A stretch of 64,000 bases of DNA from Bacillota bacterium (lineage in GTDB: Bacteria; Bacillota; Clostridia; Acetivibrionales; Acetivibrionaceae): assembly GCA_023421115.1 (NCBI GenBank), contig JAEZUI010000070.1:1-64000 (forward strand). The letters run 5' to 3'. This document shows, piece by piece, positions 48,731-59,135 of the stretch; position 1 is the first letter of the stretch; the number at the start of each line of letters is the position of its first letter. The notes beneath the pieces are model-generated. The model ran no database searches. It was given only the letters and a program-made list of their open reading frames with translations, and had not been told where the DNA came from. A program made the position numbers and the translations under genes.

Positions 48731-50023
48731 TCATAAATTATTTTTAATACTTAAAAACTTTCTTATTTTTCCTATATAATAAAGTGAACCGTATGCACAA
48801 ATTACATCAACATCGGAAACAACTCGGCTTAAACTTGTTTTAACGGCCTCTTCAATTGTATCACTAACTGAGACATTTTTACAATACTTCAAAAGAAAAT
48901 CTGCCATATCTTTCGATGATAATGCCCTATTGCTGTCAGGTGTTACTGTTATATATTCCGCTGCTAAAGGCAAAGTTGGCATAACAATGGAGGTGATATC
49001 CTTATCCTTAAGTGCACCAACAATAAATAAAATCTTTTTTCCTGGAAAATACTCTTTTAAAACCTCTGCTAGAACCTCAGCACCTTCTCCGTTATGAGCA
49101 CCGTCTATTAGAAAAATAGGCTGCTTACTCAAAACCTCAAGTCTTCCTGGCCATTTTGCACTAGCCAAGCCTCTTCTAATACTGTTGTCAGATATTTTAT
49201 ATCCTTTGTCCCTAAGTATTTCAAGAGTACGTATAGCAACAACAGCATTTTTTATCTGATGCTCTCCTAAAAGTGATATCTTCAGAGAACCAAAATTCTC
49301 CAACTCAAATTCCTGTCCCTCTATTGAATAAGCTCCTTTTTTGACCCTCCGAAAATCCGCTGTGTATAATTTTGCATTTTTTTCTTTACACACTTGGCTA
49401 ACTACTTCTAAAACACTATCCTTCTGAGATAAAGCAACCACATCAGCTCCAAGCTTAACAATTCCAGCCTTTTCAAATGCTATTTTTTCAAGAGTGTCTC
49501 CGAGTTTGTCCATATGATCATAGCTAATAGCTGTAATAACCGATACTAAAGACTCCTTTATAACATTTGTAGCATCAAATCTTCCACCAAGACCAACTTC
49601 CAAAACAACTATATCACACTTCATCTCATAAAAATACTCAAACGCAATTGCTGTAACAATTTCAAACTCTGTTGGATAGACCTGATATTTTGAGATCATA
49701 ACATCAACTTTTTCCTTGACAAAAGAAGTTATCCTAGCAAGATCATCTCCACTAATTTCATCATTATTTATTTTGATCCTCTCATTAAAACGTTCAAGGC
49801 TTGGAGATGTAAATATACCAACTTTAAACCCAGCTTCCATCAACACACTACTAATAAATGTGACCGTTGAGCCTTTTCCATTAGTCCCCGCCACATGAAC
49901 ATATTTAAGTTTGTCCTGAGGATTACCCAGCAAGCCAAGCAAAGTCTCAATACTTTCAAGTCCGAGTTTTATTCCAAACTTCAAAGTTCCATGAATATAG
50001 TTTAATGCTTCATTATAATTCAT
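48731..50023 (-). CDS. folC: Folylpolyglutamate synthase / dihydrofolate synthase
   Basis: About 430 residues from ATG 50023 behind AAGGGGAAA. The Mur-ligase-like ATPase has the P-loop VAGTNGKGSTVTF, the LEVGLGGRFDATNV motif, and a C-terminal domain with DGAHNGEGAEVL. It adds glutamate to folates and possibly to dihydropteroate. A terminator between secA and folC suggests its own promoter in the short gap. Confidence 0.94.
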   Translation of the reverse strand: MNYNEALNYIHGTLKFGIKLGLESIETLLGLLGNPQDKLKYVHVAGTNGKGSTVTFISSVLMEAGFKVGIFTSPSLERFNERIKINNDEISGDDLARITSFVKEKVDVMISKYQVYPTEFEIVTAIAFEYFYEMKCDIVVLEVGLGGRFDATNVIKESLVSVITAISYDHMDKLGDTLEKIAFEKAGIVKLGADVVALSQKDSVLEVVSQVCKEKNAKLYTADFRRVKKGAYSIEGQEFELENFGSLKISLLGEHQIKNAVVAIRTLEILRDKGYKISDNSIRRGLASAKWPGRLEVLSKQPIFLIDGAHNGEGAEVLAEVLKEYFPGKKILFIVGALKDKDITSIVMPTLPLAAEYITVTPDSNRALSSKDMADFLLKYCKNVSVSDTIEEAVKTSLSRVVSDVDVICAYGSLYYIGKIRKFLSIKNNL

Positions 50024-50129
50024 ACTGTTTCCCCTTTTATCTTCGGTAAAATTCATTATAAACATAATGCCAATCTTAAAATCAAAAATTTTCTTTCAAT
50101 TTATTCCAACATACAGATTAATATTAAAA

Positions 50130-50155
50130 TTGTGATGACCTCTCGGCCATCACAA
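50130..50155 (-). terminator. Terminator of secA
   Basis: On the minus strand GTTGTGATGGCC...GGTCATCACAA is followed by TTTTAAT, 15 bases after the secA stop. Confidence 0.78.
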
Positions 50156-50170
50156 CTTAAAACAAATCAA

Positions 50171-52912
50171 TTATTCATTTATACCACAGCACTTTTTATA
50201 TTTTTTGCCGCTACCGCAAGGGCATAAGTCATTTCTGCCCACTTTATCTTTCTGACTCTTGACAACCGGCTTTTTGGCTTCATCTCCATGAGATGTTTCT
50301 ATAGGCTCAGCAACCTTTTCACGCTGAGGTGCCTCTTGCTCTCGATTTATATGTGTATTTAAAATCACTTTAACTGCATCAAACTGGATATTTTTATTCA
50401 TTTCCTCAAACATATCAAAACCTTCGAATTTATACTCAATAACAGGGTCTCTCTGACCGTAAGATCTCAAATGAATTCCATGTTTGAGCTGATCCATAGC
50501 ATCAATGTGATCCATCCATTTCTGGTCAACTATCCTTAAGAGAATAACTCTTTCAAGCTCTCTCATAAGTTCAGAACCCAATTCAGCTTCTTTATCCTCG
50601 TATCTTTTTGTAATCATCTCAAGAATCTTTTCTTTTAGGTCTTCTTTTGTAAGGCCTTCCAGATCATCTTTTGAATAATTCAAACTACCTACCGGAACAT
50701 AAGACCCTTCTGCATAAGCCCTTATACTTGCCCAATCCCAGTAATCAGGGTGCGGACTTTCACTGCAGTAAAGGTGCACTGTATCATCAGCGATACCTTC
50801 AAACATTTTTAAGAAGCTGTCCTTTATGCTCTCCCCGTCTAAAACTTTTCTTCTTTGCGCATATATTACTTCTCTTTGTTTATTCATTACATCATCGTAC
50901 TGCAATACATTCTTTCTTATTCCAAAGTTTCTTCCTTCTACCTTTTTCTGAGCATTTTCAATTTGGTTTGAAAGTATCCTTGCCTCAATAGGTTGATCCT
51001 CCTCAAGGCCCAACATATTAACCATTCCTTGCAGTCTATCAGAACCGAAAAGCCTCATCAAATCGTCTTCTAAGGATATATAAAATCTTGAAGAACCTGG
51101 ATCACCCTGACGACCTGCCCTACCTCTCAACTGATTATCTATACGTCTTGACTCGTGTCTTTCAGTACCTATTATATGAAGTCCACCCGCTTCAACAACC
51201 TTATCCCTCTCCTTATTAGTAGTTTCCTTGAAGCCCTCATACAATTGTCTATATACTGCTCTTGCTGCTAATATTTCTTGATCATCAGTGTCATTAAAAC
51301 CCGTAGCCTGGTTAATTAAATCATCATGATATCCTTTTTTTCTCATTTCTTGTTTTGACATATATTCCGGGTTACCACCTAACATTATGTCGGTACCACG
51401 ACCAGCCATGTTTGTAGCGATGGTAACTGCTCCAAATTTTCCTGCCTGTGCTATGATTTCAGCTTCCTTGTCATGGTACTTAGCATTCAATACCTGATGA
51501 GGAATGCCTCTCTTTTTGAGCATAGAACCTAATAATTCCGATTTATCAATAGATATAGTACCTATTAAGGCTGGCTGTCCTTTTTGATGACACTCAACAA
51601 TATCGTTTATAACGGCATTAAACTTACCCACTTCATTCTTATATACAACATCGTTATGGTCAATTCTGGCAATAGGTTTATTGGTCGGAATTACAATAAC
51701 GTCCAACTTATAAATATCCTGAAACTCCTGTTCTTCTGTAAGAGCCGTGCCGGTCATACCAGATAGCTTAGTGTACATTCTGAAATAGTTCTGGAATGTA
51801 ATGGTGGCAAGAGTTTTACTTTCTCTTTCAACTTTCACTCCCTCTTTCGCCTCTATTGCTTGATGTAATCCGTCACTATAACGTCTTCCGTACATTAAAC
51901 GTCCGGTAAACTCATCAACAATTATAATTTCTCCTTCCTTGACAACATAATCTTTGTCAAGCTTCATAATACCATGAGCTCTTAAAGCCTGATTTATGTG
52001 ATGCGAAATTGTAAGGTTATCTGAATCGGAAAGATTCTCAATTCCAAAGAATGCCTCTGCCTTTTTAACACCTTGGGCTGACAATGCTGCAGTATTAGCC
52101 TTTTCATCAACAATATAATCAGCGTCTATATTATCAGAATCCTCTTTATCATCAAGCTGAGTAAAAACCTTTACTCTTAGTCGTCTTACAAAAGAATCTG
52201 CAACCTTGTATAGCTCAGTAGACTTGTCTCCCTGTCCGGATATTATAAGAGGTGTTCTTGCTTCATCCACAAGGATACTGTCCACCTCATCCACTATGGC
52301 ATAATGCAAATCCCTTTGTACCATATCTTCCTTGTATATAACCATATTGTCCCTTAGGTAATCAAATCCATACTCATTATTGGTACCATAGGTAATATCG
52401 CAGTTATACGCCTCTCTTCTTTCTTTGTTGTCAAGGCCGTGAACAATGAGACCAACAGACAAACCAAGAAAATTATATACTTTCCCCATCCACTCACTAT
52501 CACGTTTTGCCAAATAGTCATTCACTGTTACAACATGAACACCTTTACCTTGAAGTGCATTCAAATAAACAGGAAGGGTCGCAACAAGGGTTTTTCCTTC
52601 CCCCGTTCTCATTTCAGCTATCCTTCCCTGGTGAAGTACAATACCTCCGATAAGCTGAACTTTAAAGTGTCTCATTCCAAGAACTCTCCAAGATGCTTCC
52701 CTCATAACCGCAAAAGCTTCCGGAAGAATATCGTTAAGAGTCTCTCCATCTTCAATTCTCTTTTTAAATTCCTGTGTTTTACCTTTAAGTTGATCATCGC
52801 TTAAAGCCTTAATCTCTTCTTCTAAACTATCTATCTTATCCACAATAGGCATAATTCTTTTAAGCTCTCTGTCACTATAACTTCCAATAATCTTCTCAAT
52901 TAATTTTTTCAT
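50171..52912 (-). CDS. secA: Preprotein translocase ATPase SecA
   Basis: About 913 residues. It drives Sec-dependent protein export. Nucleotide-binding motifs are [11 protein letters not shown] (Walker A) and [19 protein letters not shown] (Walker B). The preprotein cross-linking region, the helicase motif [14 protein letters not shown] and a C-terminal zinc SEC-C motif ([13 protein letters not shown]) are all present. ATG 52912 follows GGAGG by nine bases. The usual neighbours raiA/hpf and prfB are absent; it follows a DUF5317 gene. Confidence 0.97.
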   Translation of the reverse strand: MKKLIEKIIGSYSDRELKRIMPIVDKIDSLEEEIKALSDDQLKGKTQEFKKRIEDGETLNDILPEAFAVMREASWRVLGMRHFKVQLIGGIVLHQGRIAEMRTGEGKTLVATLPVYLNALQGKGVHVVTVNDYLAKRDSEWMGKVYNFLGLSVGLIVHGLDNKERREAYNCDITYGTNNEYGFDYLRDNMVIYKEDMVQRDLHYAIVDEVDSILVDEARTPLIISGQGDKSTELYKVADSFVRRLRVKVFTQLDDKEDSDNIDADYIVDEKANTAALSAQGVKKAEAFFGIENLSDSDNLTISHHINQALRAHGIMKLDKDYVVKEGEIIIVDEFTGRLMYGRRYSDGLHQAIEAKEGVKVERESKTLATITFQNYFRMYTKLSGMTGTALTEEQEFQDIYKLDVIVIPTNKPIARIDHNDVVYKNEVGKFNAVINDIVECHQKGQPALIGTISIDKSELLGSMLKKRGIPHQVLNAKYHDKEAEIIAQAGKFGAVTIATNMAGRGTDIMLGGNPEYMSKQEMRKKGYHDDLINQATGFNDTDDQEILAARAVYRQLYEGFKETTNKERDKVVEAGGLHIIGTERHESRRIDNQLRGRAGRQGDPGSSRFYISLEDDLMRLFGSDRLQGMVNMLGLEEDQPIEARILSNQIENAQKKVEGRNFGIRKNVLQYDDVMNKQREVIYAQRRKVLDGESIKDSFLKMFEGIADDTVHLYCSESPHPDYWDWASIRAYAEGSYVPVGSLNYSKDDLEGLTKEDLKEKILEMITKRYEDKEAELGSELMRELERVILLRIVDQKWMDHIDAMDQLKHGIHLRSYGQRDPVIEYKFEGFDMFEEMNKNIQFDAVKVILNTHINREQEAPQREKVAEPIETSHGDEAKKPVVKSQKDKVGRNDLCPCGSGKKYKKCCGINE

Positions 52913-52991
52913 GTTTAAAAACCTCCAAATATTATTTAACAATAAACACCAAAGGGCTCTAATGCCTTAATGTTTTAATTTTTAATCCAAG

Positions 52992-53570
52992 CTAGTTTCC
53001 TATCTTTCGTGGTTTCAATATAAACTGCAAACATAACAAAAACAACCCTACTGCTACAATAATATCTCCAATACTTATCACAGGCATTCCTAAACCGATA
53101 AAGCCAGGAACACTTATTATGTCTGCTAAAACCGGAATGTTTGTTGCCGCATCTAAAGCTACATGTTTGTTGTCTGCTCCTCTTAGCATTAAGTCGAGAG
53201 CCTCGGTCATATAAGCTTCGTTGCCTAAAAGGCTCATATCAACCGGCATCCTGCCTCCATTAAACAGCATTACCAAAGCATTAAGCAAGGCACCTAATCC
53301 AATAAACCACAGACCCACATATCTTCTATTGAACCAAATAACCAAGAATACTAAGCAAAATATCGTACCATTGACTATCAATGTAATAAAGGTTCCAAAC
53401 TTATATCCCCTTACTTCTGCAATAGAAGATAAAATTTGCAGGACCACAGCCGGTAACAACAACCACGAGTTTTCGAACTTTATATTATCAAAACTCGGCC
53501 TACTTCCATTACTGTAACTAACAATAATTCCAATTAAAAAAGCAAAAAACATCACAACAATATAAAGCAA
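52992..53570 (-). CDS. DUF5317 family membrane protein
   Basis: 192 residues with about five transmembrane helices. The family block NALVMLFNGGRMPVDM is present, and a helix near the C-terminus starts in the PVISIGDIIVAVG motif. The start is TTG, five bases after GGGGTG. Function unknown. It lies 79 bp upstream of secA and may share its transcript. Confidence 0.8.
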   Translation of the reverse strand: MLYIVVMFFAFLIGIIVSYSNGSRPSFDNIKFENSWLLLPAVVLQILSSIAEVRGYKFGTFITLIVNGTIFCLVFLVIWFNRRYVGLWFIGLGALLNALVMLFNGGRMPVDMSLLGNEAYMTEALDLMLRGADNKHVALDAATNIPVLADIISVPGFIGLGMPVISIGDIIVAVGLFLLCLQFILKPRKIGN

Positions 53571-53653
53571 TTTATCACCCCTTATTTAAATAGAGTGAAA
53601 TCTACATTTCTGGAAAAAGCATTTTTTCCGTTTATGGAAATCATATACATTAT

Positions 53654-54079
53654 TTAATTGTAGCAAAGCGGGGGAGAAATATCCGAATGACAAAAGATAA
53701 TAACTTTTTTTATTATTTTAGATGCAGCAATAAAAGCAATAAACAAAAACGTCATCAATACAATCGGTTTAAATGTTTTATTGTTAGCTGCCAACCATGA
53801 CTTTATATTTGTTTTATCTAAATTTGAAATAAATATGGTATTACTAAATTTTATATTAAAAAAAGAAGCAGAACTTGCCTTAAATGCATGCTTTTCATTT
53901 AAACACTCAATTAAGCATTCGATTTGCTTAGCAGTAAGCTCTCCTTCATAACCTAAAACTATATCAATTACTTCTTTAGTCAAGATGGAAGGATCAGATA
54001 AAATTTCTGTTAAATTTATAATACCATCCGAAGTCAGTGCTGATAAAATCAGCAAACTGATAAATAATTTTCTTAACAT
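53654..54079 (-). CDS. Hypothetical membrane protein
   Basis: 141 residues. An N-terminal hydrophobic segment could be a signal peptide or helix (LRKLFISLLILSALTS), and a second helix lies at about 105-125 (PIVLMTFLFIAFIAASKII). Between them is a soluble stretch with a CLIECL pair of cysteines. ATG follows GGGAAGG. I do not recognise the family. Confidence 0.6.
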   Translation of the reverse strand: MLRKLFISLLILSALTSDGIINLTEILSDPSILTKEVIDIVLGYEGELTAKQIECLIECLNEKHAFKASSASFFNIKFSNTIFISNLDKTNIKSWLAANNKTFKPIVLMTFLFIAFIAASKIIKKVIIFCHSDISPPLCYN

Positions 54080-54176
54080 TTGTACCTTCCCAACTTTTAT
54101 TTGTTCCTATAGCAATTTTAACTAATTTTTTAGATTTAATCAACAGTTAAATTAGGAATAGCTAAGAATTAATTTC

Positions 54177-54476
54177 CTAGAAACCTTTTCTATTTGCTAA
54201 TTTGTTTAATATTGTGTTATAACCATCTGCTCCATAGTTTAAAGCTCTGTTAATTCTACTTATTGTAGCAGTACTCGCACCGGTAACCTCACTAATATCC
54301 GTATACGTCTTACCTTCTCTTAACATACTTGCAACCTGAAGCCTTTGTGCAAGTGCTTTAATTTCTGAAACAGTACAAATATCTTCAAAAAAATTATAGC
54401 ACTCTTCTATATTTTCCAGAAGTAATATTGCTTCAAATAACTTGTCTGTCATATCATCTTTTAGTTTAGAATTCAT
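54177..54476 (-). CDS. TrpR-like YerC/YecD family regulator
   Basis: 99 residues from ATG 54476 behind GGAG. The helical Trp-repressor fold is recognisable, with the helix-turn-helix EGKTYTDISEVTGASTATISRINRAL. The family is common next to pcrA or purine genes in Firmicutes; here it stands alone. A regulatory target cannot be named. The longer frame to 54542 adds 22 residues with no family match. Confidence 0.88.
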   Translation of the reverse strand: MNSKLKDDMTDKLFEAILLLENIEECYNFFEDICTVSEIKALAQRLQVASMLREGKTYTDISEVTGASTATISRINRALNYGADGYNTILNKLANRKGF

Positions 54477-54999
54477 TACTCCAACTCCGTTCAAAAAAGC
54501 AGTTAATAAAGTCTTTACAAAAAAGGTATAAATGTGTTCCAATAATTATCTGTATAAGTAAATCTAAAATATATACCGCTAATTATCTTCACCCTTAGTG
54601 ATTACAATATCAGCTTTTTTGAAAAGAGTCAAGAATCCATTAGATCATTAGATAACATAGGTCTATAAGTTTCTTTTATAATTCTTCAAATATCTTTTGA
54701 AAAATATTGAAAAAATAGTGGTATTGAATATACTTTCATGTTATAATTTAAGTGAAATTCAAACGCTTTTAATCCGTATATGACAAAAGCTTATTATGTG
54801 GATTTTTATGAAACTCCAACTTTAAAGGCTTTTTAAATAACTGTTTTCGAATTTTCTAGTTGTTATATTCTTCAAAGTAATTACTCTTAAAAATATTGAT
54901 TTCTACTCAAAGTATAAACCAAATGTGACCTCTAAATTATCCCAAATATCAAAACGTTGCTTTTTTTAAAATATTTTGTCGAATAATGTGATGTTGTGA
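54477..54999. other. AT-rich non-coding stretch
   Basis: No open frame with a ribosome binding site and no repeat-family copy was seen. This is the left part of the roughly 800-bp gap between the YerC-like gene and cca. Confidence 0.55.
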
Positions 55000-55121
55000 C
55001 GAATTGTTACATTATTCTACAATTTAGTATATATTAATCTCAAGTAATTTTATAAAAGTTACTCCCCTAAATCCCGATGCATTCTCCCTTCTCTTCTTTG
55101 GAATGCACGGGGTATTTTTTT
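55000..55121 (+). ncRNA. Candidate small RNA or cca leader ending in a strong terminator
   Basis: TTGTTA with TATATA 18 bases later forms a weak promoter near 55005-55035. A small AGTAATTTTATAAAAGTTACT hairpin region follows, then CCCGATGCATTC pairs with GAATGCACGGG (55073-55112) ahead of a run of seven T. Another 150 bases separate this from cca. No open frame lies inside. Confidence 0.4.
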
Positions 55122-55273
55122 ATCCTTTTCTGGTTGTTTTGACGACTTTGCATATTCTAGGGTTTTTATAATTTTCCCAATACTTAAAGAAATAAATTCT
55201 TAAAATATTATAGTAAAATGGTATATAATATTTTTAAGGCTTGCTTGATTTTTTAAGATAGAAAGGAAACATA

Positions 55274-56590
55274 ATGAATAGTATTTTTAAAATAGATTTA
55301 CCGGAAGAGGTAACACAAATTATAAATACGCTTAATGATAACAACTATAAGGCATACATTGTCGGGGGTTGCGTAAGGGATAGCATACTTAAGAAACATC
55401 CTAAGGATTGGGATGTTTCAACCTCGGCAACTACAGATCAAATTAAGTCTATTTTTAGAAAAACAATTGATACAGGAATAAAGCATGGAACCGTTTCAGT
55501 GGTTATAGACAATAAAGTTATTGAAGTTACAACCTTTAGGACAACTCGTATAGAAGATGAGAAGTGCTTAATTACAGACCTTTCCTATAGAGATTTAACA
55601 ATAAATGCAATGGCATATCACCCTTTAGAAGGTTTATTTGACCCACATTCCGGTATTGAAGATATAAAAAATGCTATTATACGTGCTGTTGGAAATGCTG
55701 ACGACAGGTTTAAAGAAGATCCTCTAAGAATGCTTCGTGCTGTGCGTTTTTGTGCAGTGTTGGAATTTGATATTGAAGCTTCAACTCTTACTGCTATCAA
55801 AAGAAACAGTACTCTTATTAACGATGTCAGTCAGGAGCGAATAAGGGATGAACTTACTAAAATACTTACCTCACGTCAGCCCTTTAAATTCAATTTATTA
55901 AGAGATTCACAGCTTTTAAAATTTATTTTGCCTGAATTTAATGTCTGCTATGACATTACTCAAAATCACCCTTATCATATTTTCAATGTTGCTTTTCACT
56001 CCTTAAAGACAGTGTCTGAAATTGAAAATAAAGTAAGTCTCAAATGGACTATGCTTCTTCATGATACGGGAAAAGCCCTAGCAAAATCAACCGATAAAAA
56101 GGGAACAGACCATTTTTATGGTCATCCTGAAAAAAGTATATATATAGCAAAAGCTGTATTAGAAAGACTTAAGTTCGATAATAAAACCATAATAAAGGTT
56201 TGTCATCTTATAAAATATCACGACAGGCGCATACAGCCCGATTTCAACTCTGTACGAAAAGCTGTAAGTGAAATAGGCAAGGATTATTTTATTGATCTTA
56301 TAAAAGTACAAGAAGCAGATAAACGAGGACAAAACCCAGAATTTTTGAACTCATCACTCAAAGATTTATATAAAACGAAAGAGATATATACCGACATAAT
56401 TAATGAACAACAATGCTTATCAATCAAAGATTTGAAAATCAATGGCAGCGACCTTATATCTTTAGGCTATCAGCAAGGTAAAGAAATTGGGTATATACTA
56501 GAAAAACTTCTATATACTATATTAGAAAAACCCGAGCTCAATACTTATGACGATCTTTTGGAAATGGCGAAATCTTTTAAAAAACTTTAA
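55274..56590 (+). CDS. cca: CCA tRNA nucleotidyltransferase
   Basis: 438 residues. The class II head carries VGGCVRDSIL and the metal-binding pair in KDWDVSTSA, then DLSYRDLTINAMAY and the nucleotide-selecting EDPLRMLRAVRF. A C-terminal HD domain is visible (LLHDTGKA, LIKYHDRR). It adds or repairs the 3' CCA end of tRNAs. ATG follows AAAGGAAAC. It forms an operon with the hydrolase 12 bases downstream. Confidence 0.95.
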   Translation: MNSIFKIDLPEEVTQIINTLNDNNYKAYIVGGCVRDSILKKHPKDWDVSTSATTDQIKSIFRKTIDTGIKHGTVSVVIDNKVIEVTTFRTTRIEDEKCLITDLSYRDLTINAMAYHPLEGLFDPHSGIEDIKNAIIRAVGNADDRFKEDPLRMLRAVRFCAVLEFDIEASTLTAIKRNSTLINDVSQERIRDELTKILTSRQPFKFNLLRDSQLLKFILPEFNVCYDITQNHPYHIFNVAFHSLKTVSEIENKVSLKWTMLLHDTGKALAKSTDKKGTDHFYGHPEKSIYIAKAVLERLKFDNKTIIKVCHLIKYHDRRIQPDFNSVRKAVSEIGKDYFIDLIKVQEADKRGQNPEFLNSSLKDLYKTKEIYTDIINEQQCLSIKDLKINGSDLISLGYQQGKEIGYILEKLLYTILEKPELNTYDDLLEMAKSFKKL

Positions 56591-56602
56591 AGGTGATAAA
56601 AT

Positions 56603-57535
56603 ATGATAACTGAAACATTTACATATAGCTCCTATGATGGTGAGAATATCTTCGTATATAAATGGTCCCCTGAGAAAATTAAAATACTAGGTATTGTCCA
56701 CATTTCTCATGGACTATCCGAACATGCAGGAAGATATAACAATTTTGCAGAAGAGTTAACATCTGCGGGCTACATTGTCTATGCACACGACCAAAGAGGC
56801 CACGGGAAAACAGCAAAAAACACAGATCATATTGTTCATATCAGTGACGGGGGCTGGACTTACATGCAAAAAGATCTTTTGCTACTTATTGACCTTATAA
56901 AAAAGGCTCACGGAGAATTGCCAATTTTTCTTTTCGGACATAGTATGGGTAGCTTTATATTGAGAAATGTACTTCAAGATAGTCACCCCAATGTAAAGGG
57001 CGCAATAATTTCAGGTACGGGCTGTTTCGAAACCCTTGCCCTAAATGCGGGTATTTTAATTGCTAAATCATTGATTAAAAGAAGAGGCGCACATAAAAGA
57101 AGCTATTATATAAATAATATTACGTTTAAAGCATTTAACTTAAATATCGCCCAACCCAAAACCTTTTTTGACTGGATAAGTAGAGATGATAAAATTATTA
57201 GCAGCTTTTTAAATGACCCTCTGTGTAGAATTAATTGTTCAAACAATCTGTTTCTTGAGCTTTTTAACGGATTAAAGACAATACAAAGTCCAAAATCCGT
57301 TATAAAAATCCCAAAAAGCATTCCGTTACTTATACTTTCTGGGGATAATGACCCTGTAGGTCACTGGGGCAGAGACGTATTTGAATTGGTAAAACTTTAC
57401 ATAAACATTGGTGTTAAAGATGTGCAATACAAATTATACCCTTTTGCACGGCATGAATTAGTCAACGAAATAAACAAAGACGAAATTATACACGATATAA
57501 TTAAATGGTTAAATATTATTGTGAAAAATAAATAG
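56603..57535 (+). CDS. Alpha/beta hydrolase (monoacylglycerol lipase-like)
   Basis: 310 residues. The nucleophile elbow is FGHSMGSF, with HISHGLSEHAGRY forming the oxyanion-side loop, YAHDQRGHGKT after strand 4, the acid in LSGDNDPVG and the final His in ARHELVNE. This is the lysophospholipase/MGL pattern, acting on small esters in the cytosol; the substrate is unproven. A broken copy of its 3' half lies at 58880-59004. Confidence 0.9.
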   Translation: MITETFTYSSYDGENIFVYKWSPEKIKILGIVHISHGLSEHAGRYNNFAEELTSAGYIVYAHDQRGHGKTAKNTDHIVHISDGGWTYMQKDLLLLIDLIKKAHGELPIFLFGHSMGSFILRNVLQDSHPNVKGAIISGTGCFETLALNAGILIAKSLIKRRGAHKRSYYINNITFKAFNLNIAQPKTFFDWISRDDKIISSFLNDPLCRINCSNNLFLELFNGLKTIQSPKSVIKIPKSIPLLILSGDNDPVGHWGRDVFELVKLYINIGVKDVQYKLYPFARHELVNEINKDEIIHDIIKWLNIIVKNK

Positions 57536-57674
57536 TTATATTTGTCGGAATCATACCGCGTTTATTAATCTAATCTTCTCAATGTACTAAATCCGGTAAT
57601 GTAGGCATACTCAGTCCTCATTTTGGTTTTATCTCTGTTTGAAGCTCGAAGTCTTAGCAACAAGGATAATGTGC

Positions 57675-58847
57675 CTAATCCCGATGAACTTTCTGTGTAA
57701 AAAGACTCATTGCGATAAAACATATGCATAAAATCACCACCATTACTGTAATCCACAAAAACTCCGGTGAAAAAAATGTATATAACTCATAATCTTCTAA
57801 TCCATATACCACTTTGAATGGTATTTGTGAATAACAGATAAAAAACCATCCAACTATATCACCAGAATGTGATATCATTTTTTCTCCATTTGATAGCTTC
57901 TGAATTGAAAATCCAAGCCCATACTCGCCAAACATATTTTTAGCATTTGGAGATGGTGCAAACATCATATTTAAAGTCTCGTGTTTTAGAACGCTATTCT
58001 CATTCATTCCATCTATACAAAATAAAACCATTTTTCCCAAATCTTCAGATGAAGTCATTAAGCCAACACCAGCAAAATCAACTAAATTTCTCTCTTTGAT
58101 AGCCTTTCCTGTACCAGTGTAGCCAGTTGCAAAAATTGTTTTAGACCAAATACTGCTGTCATAACCAGTATTTTTTAGTCCTAAAGTATCAAAGACTTCC
58201 TTTTTCATATAAACTTCGAACTTTTCTCCGGTTACTTCTTCAACAAGTAACTGCAATACGGCATATCCACCCGTTGAATAGTAAAATGTACTTCCCGGTT
58301 CATTTTGTAAAGTTACCTTCCATTGTTCCCCCGCTGCACCCGATATTGATTGTTCTATTGAAGGAACTGGTTTTCCTGGTTCATATAAAGGATAACCTTC
58401 GATATTTAGTCCACTAGTATGACTCAATAACCTTCTAACCGTAACCCCATCCGAATTATATTTAGATGAAGGGATATGCCATCTCTTTAAGTACTTTTCT
58501 ACAGGTACATCTAATTCAATTTTACCTTCTTCCACAAGCTTCATAATCCCAAATGCTGCCACCGACTTTGAAATAGATGCAACCCTAAAAATTGTTTGTT
58601 CAGTTACTGGTATCTTCTCTTCTACAGTTGCATAACCATAGCCTTTCTTAAAAGCTATCTCGCCGTTATGAATTACTAAAACTGATGTACCAGGAACATC
58701 ATATTCTTTCATTAATCGTGATACTTTTTTATCAAATTTATTTAGAAAATCATTCTTTGGTATACTTGTTTTACTATGTGAATTTCTACAAGCACTTAAA
58801 TTTATTAATATAATTAATAGTACTATTGTCTTAAGAAAATTCTTCAA
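57675..58847 (-). CDS. Beta-lactamase-fold serine hydrolase, lipoprotein
   Basis: 390 residues from a TTG start six bases after GGAGG. A signal peptide ends in the lipobox LSAC. The class C beta-lactamase/esterase domain shows SISK (SxxK) and YYST in place of YxN, and HSGD (KTG-like). Directly after HSGDIVGWFF the usual last strands of the domain seem shortened, and a transmembrane segment (LWITVMVVILCICFIAM) follows at once. An internal deletion or a different tail is possible, so activity is uncertain. Confidence 0.8.
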   Translation of the reverse strand: MKNFLKTIVLLIILINLSACRNSHSKTSIPKNDFLNKFDKKVSRLMKEYDVPGTSVLVIHNGEIAFKKGYGYATVEEKIPVTEQTIFRVASISKSVAAFGIMKLVEEGKIELDVPVEKYLKRWHIPSSKYNSDGVTVRRLLSHTSGLNIEGYPLYEPGKPVPSIEQSISGAAGEQWKVTLQNEPGSTFYYSTGGYAVLQLLVEEVTGEKFEVYMKKEVFDTLGLKNTGYDSSIWSKTIFATGYTGTGKAIKERNLVDFAGVGLMTSSEDLGKMVLFCIDGMNENSVLKHETLNMMFAPSPNAKNMFGEYGLGFSIQKLSNGEKMISHSGDIVGWFFICYSQIPFKVVYGLEDYELYTFFSPEFLWITVMVVILCICFIAMSLFTQKVHRD

Positions 58848-58879
58848 TCTAATCCTCCGCGTATCAATGAATGCACATT

Positions 58880-59004
58880 TCTCTATGTAGAACTAATTGT
58901 TCAAGCAATCTGTTTCTTTAGCTTTATAACGGATTAAAGACAATACAAAGTCCAAAATCCGTTATAAAAATTCCAATCATAAATTAATTAATGAAATAAA
59001 TCAA
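58880..59004 (+). pseudogene. Remnant of a second alpha/beta hydrolase gene
   Basis: Bases 58880-58975 match about 57219-57314 of the intact hydrolase at roughly nine bases in ten. After a deletion, 58979-59004 match about 57460-57487. In the reading frame of the intact gene a GAG codon has become a TAG stop. The serine hydrolase gene lies between the intact gene and the remnant, so a duplication spanning this region is likely. The remaining bases of 58848-59135 show nothing else. Confidence 0.85.
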
Positions 59005-59135
59005 CATACCTTTTAGTAAAACCGGTTTTTGATTCATAAGCAATTATCATTCTGCAATCTCCTTTGCTTAGATTTAGCATGTAAATGTTAATTCATTTGA
59101 TATCTTGTTGTCTAAAGTACCAACATCTATTCTGC

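Noticed and set aside
57565..57756. 63-codon minus-strand frame overlapping the serine hydrolase 3' end
   Set aside because: No ribosome binding site and mostly a shadow of the main frame; kept only as a hint of a possible frameshift.
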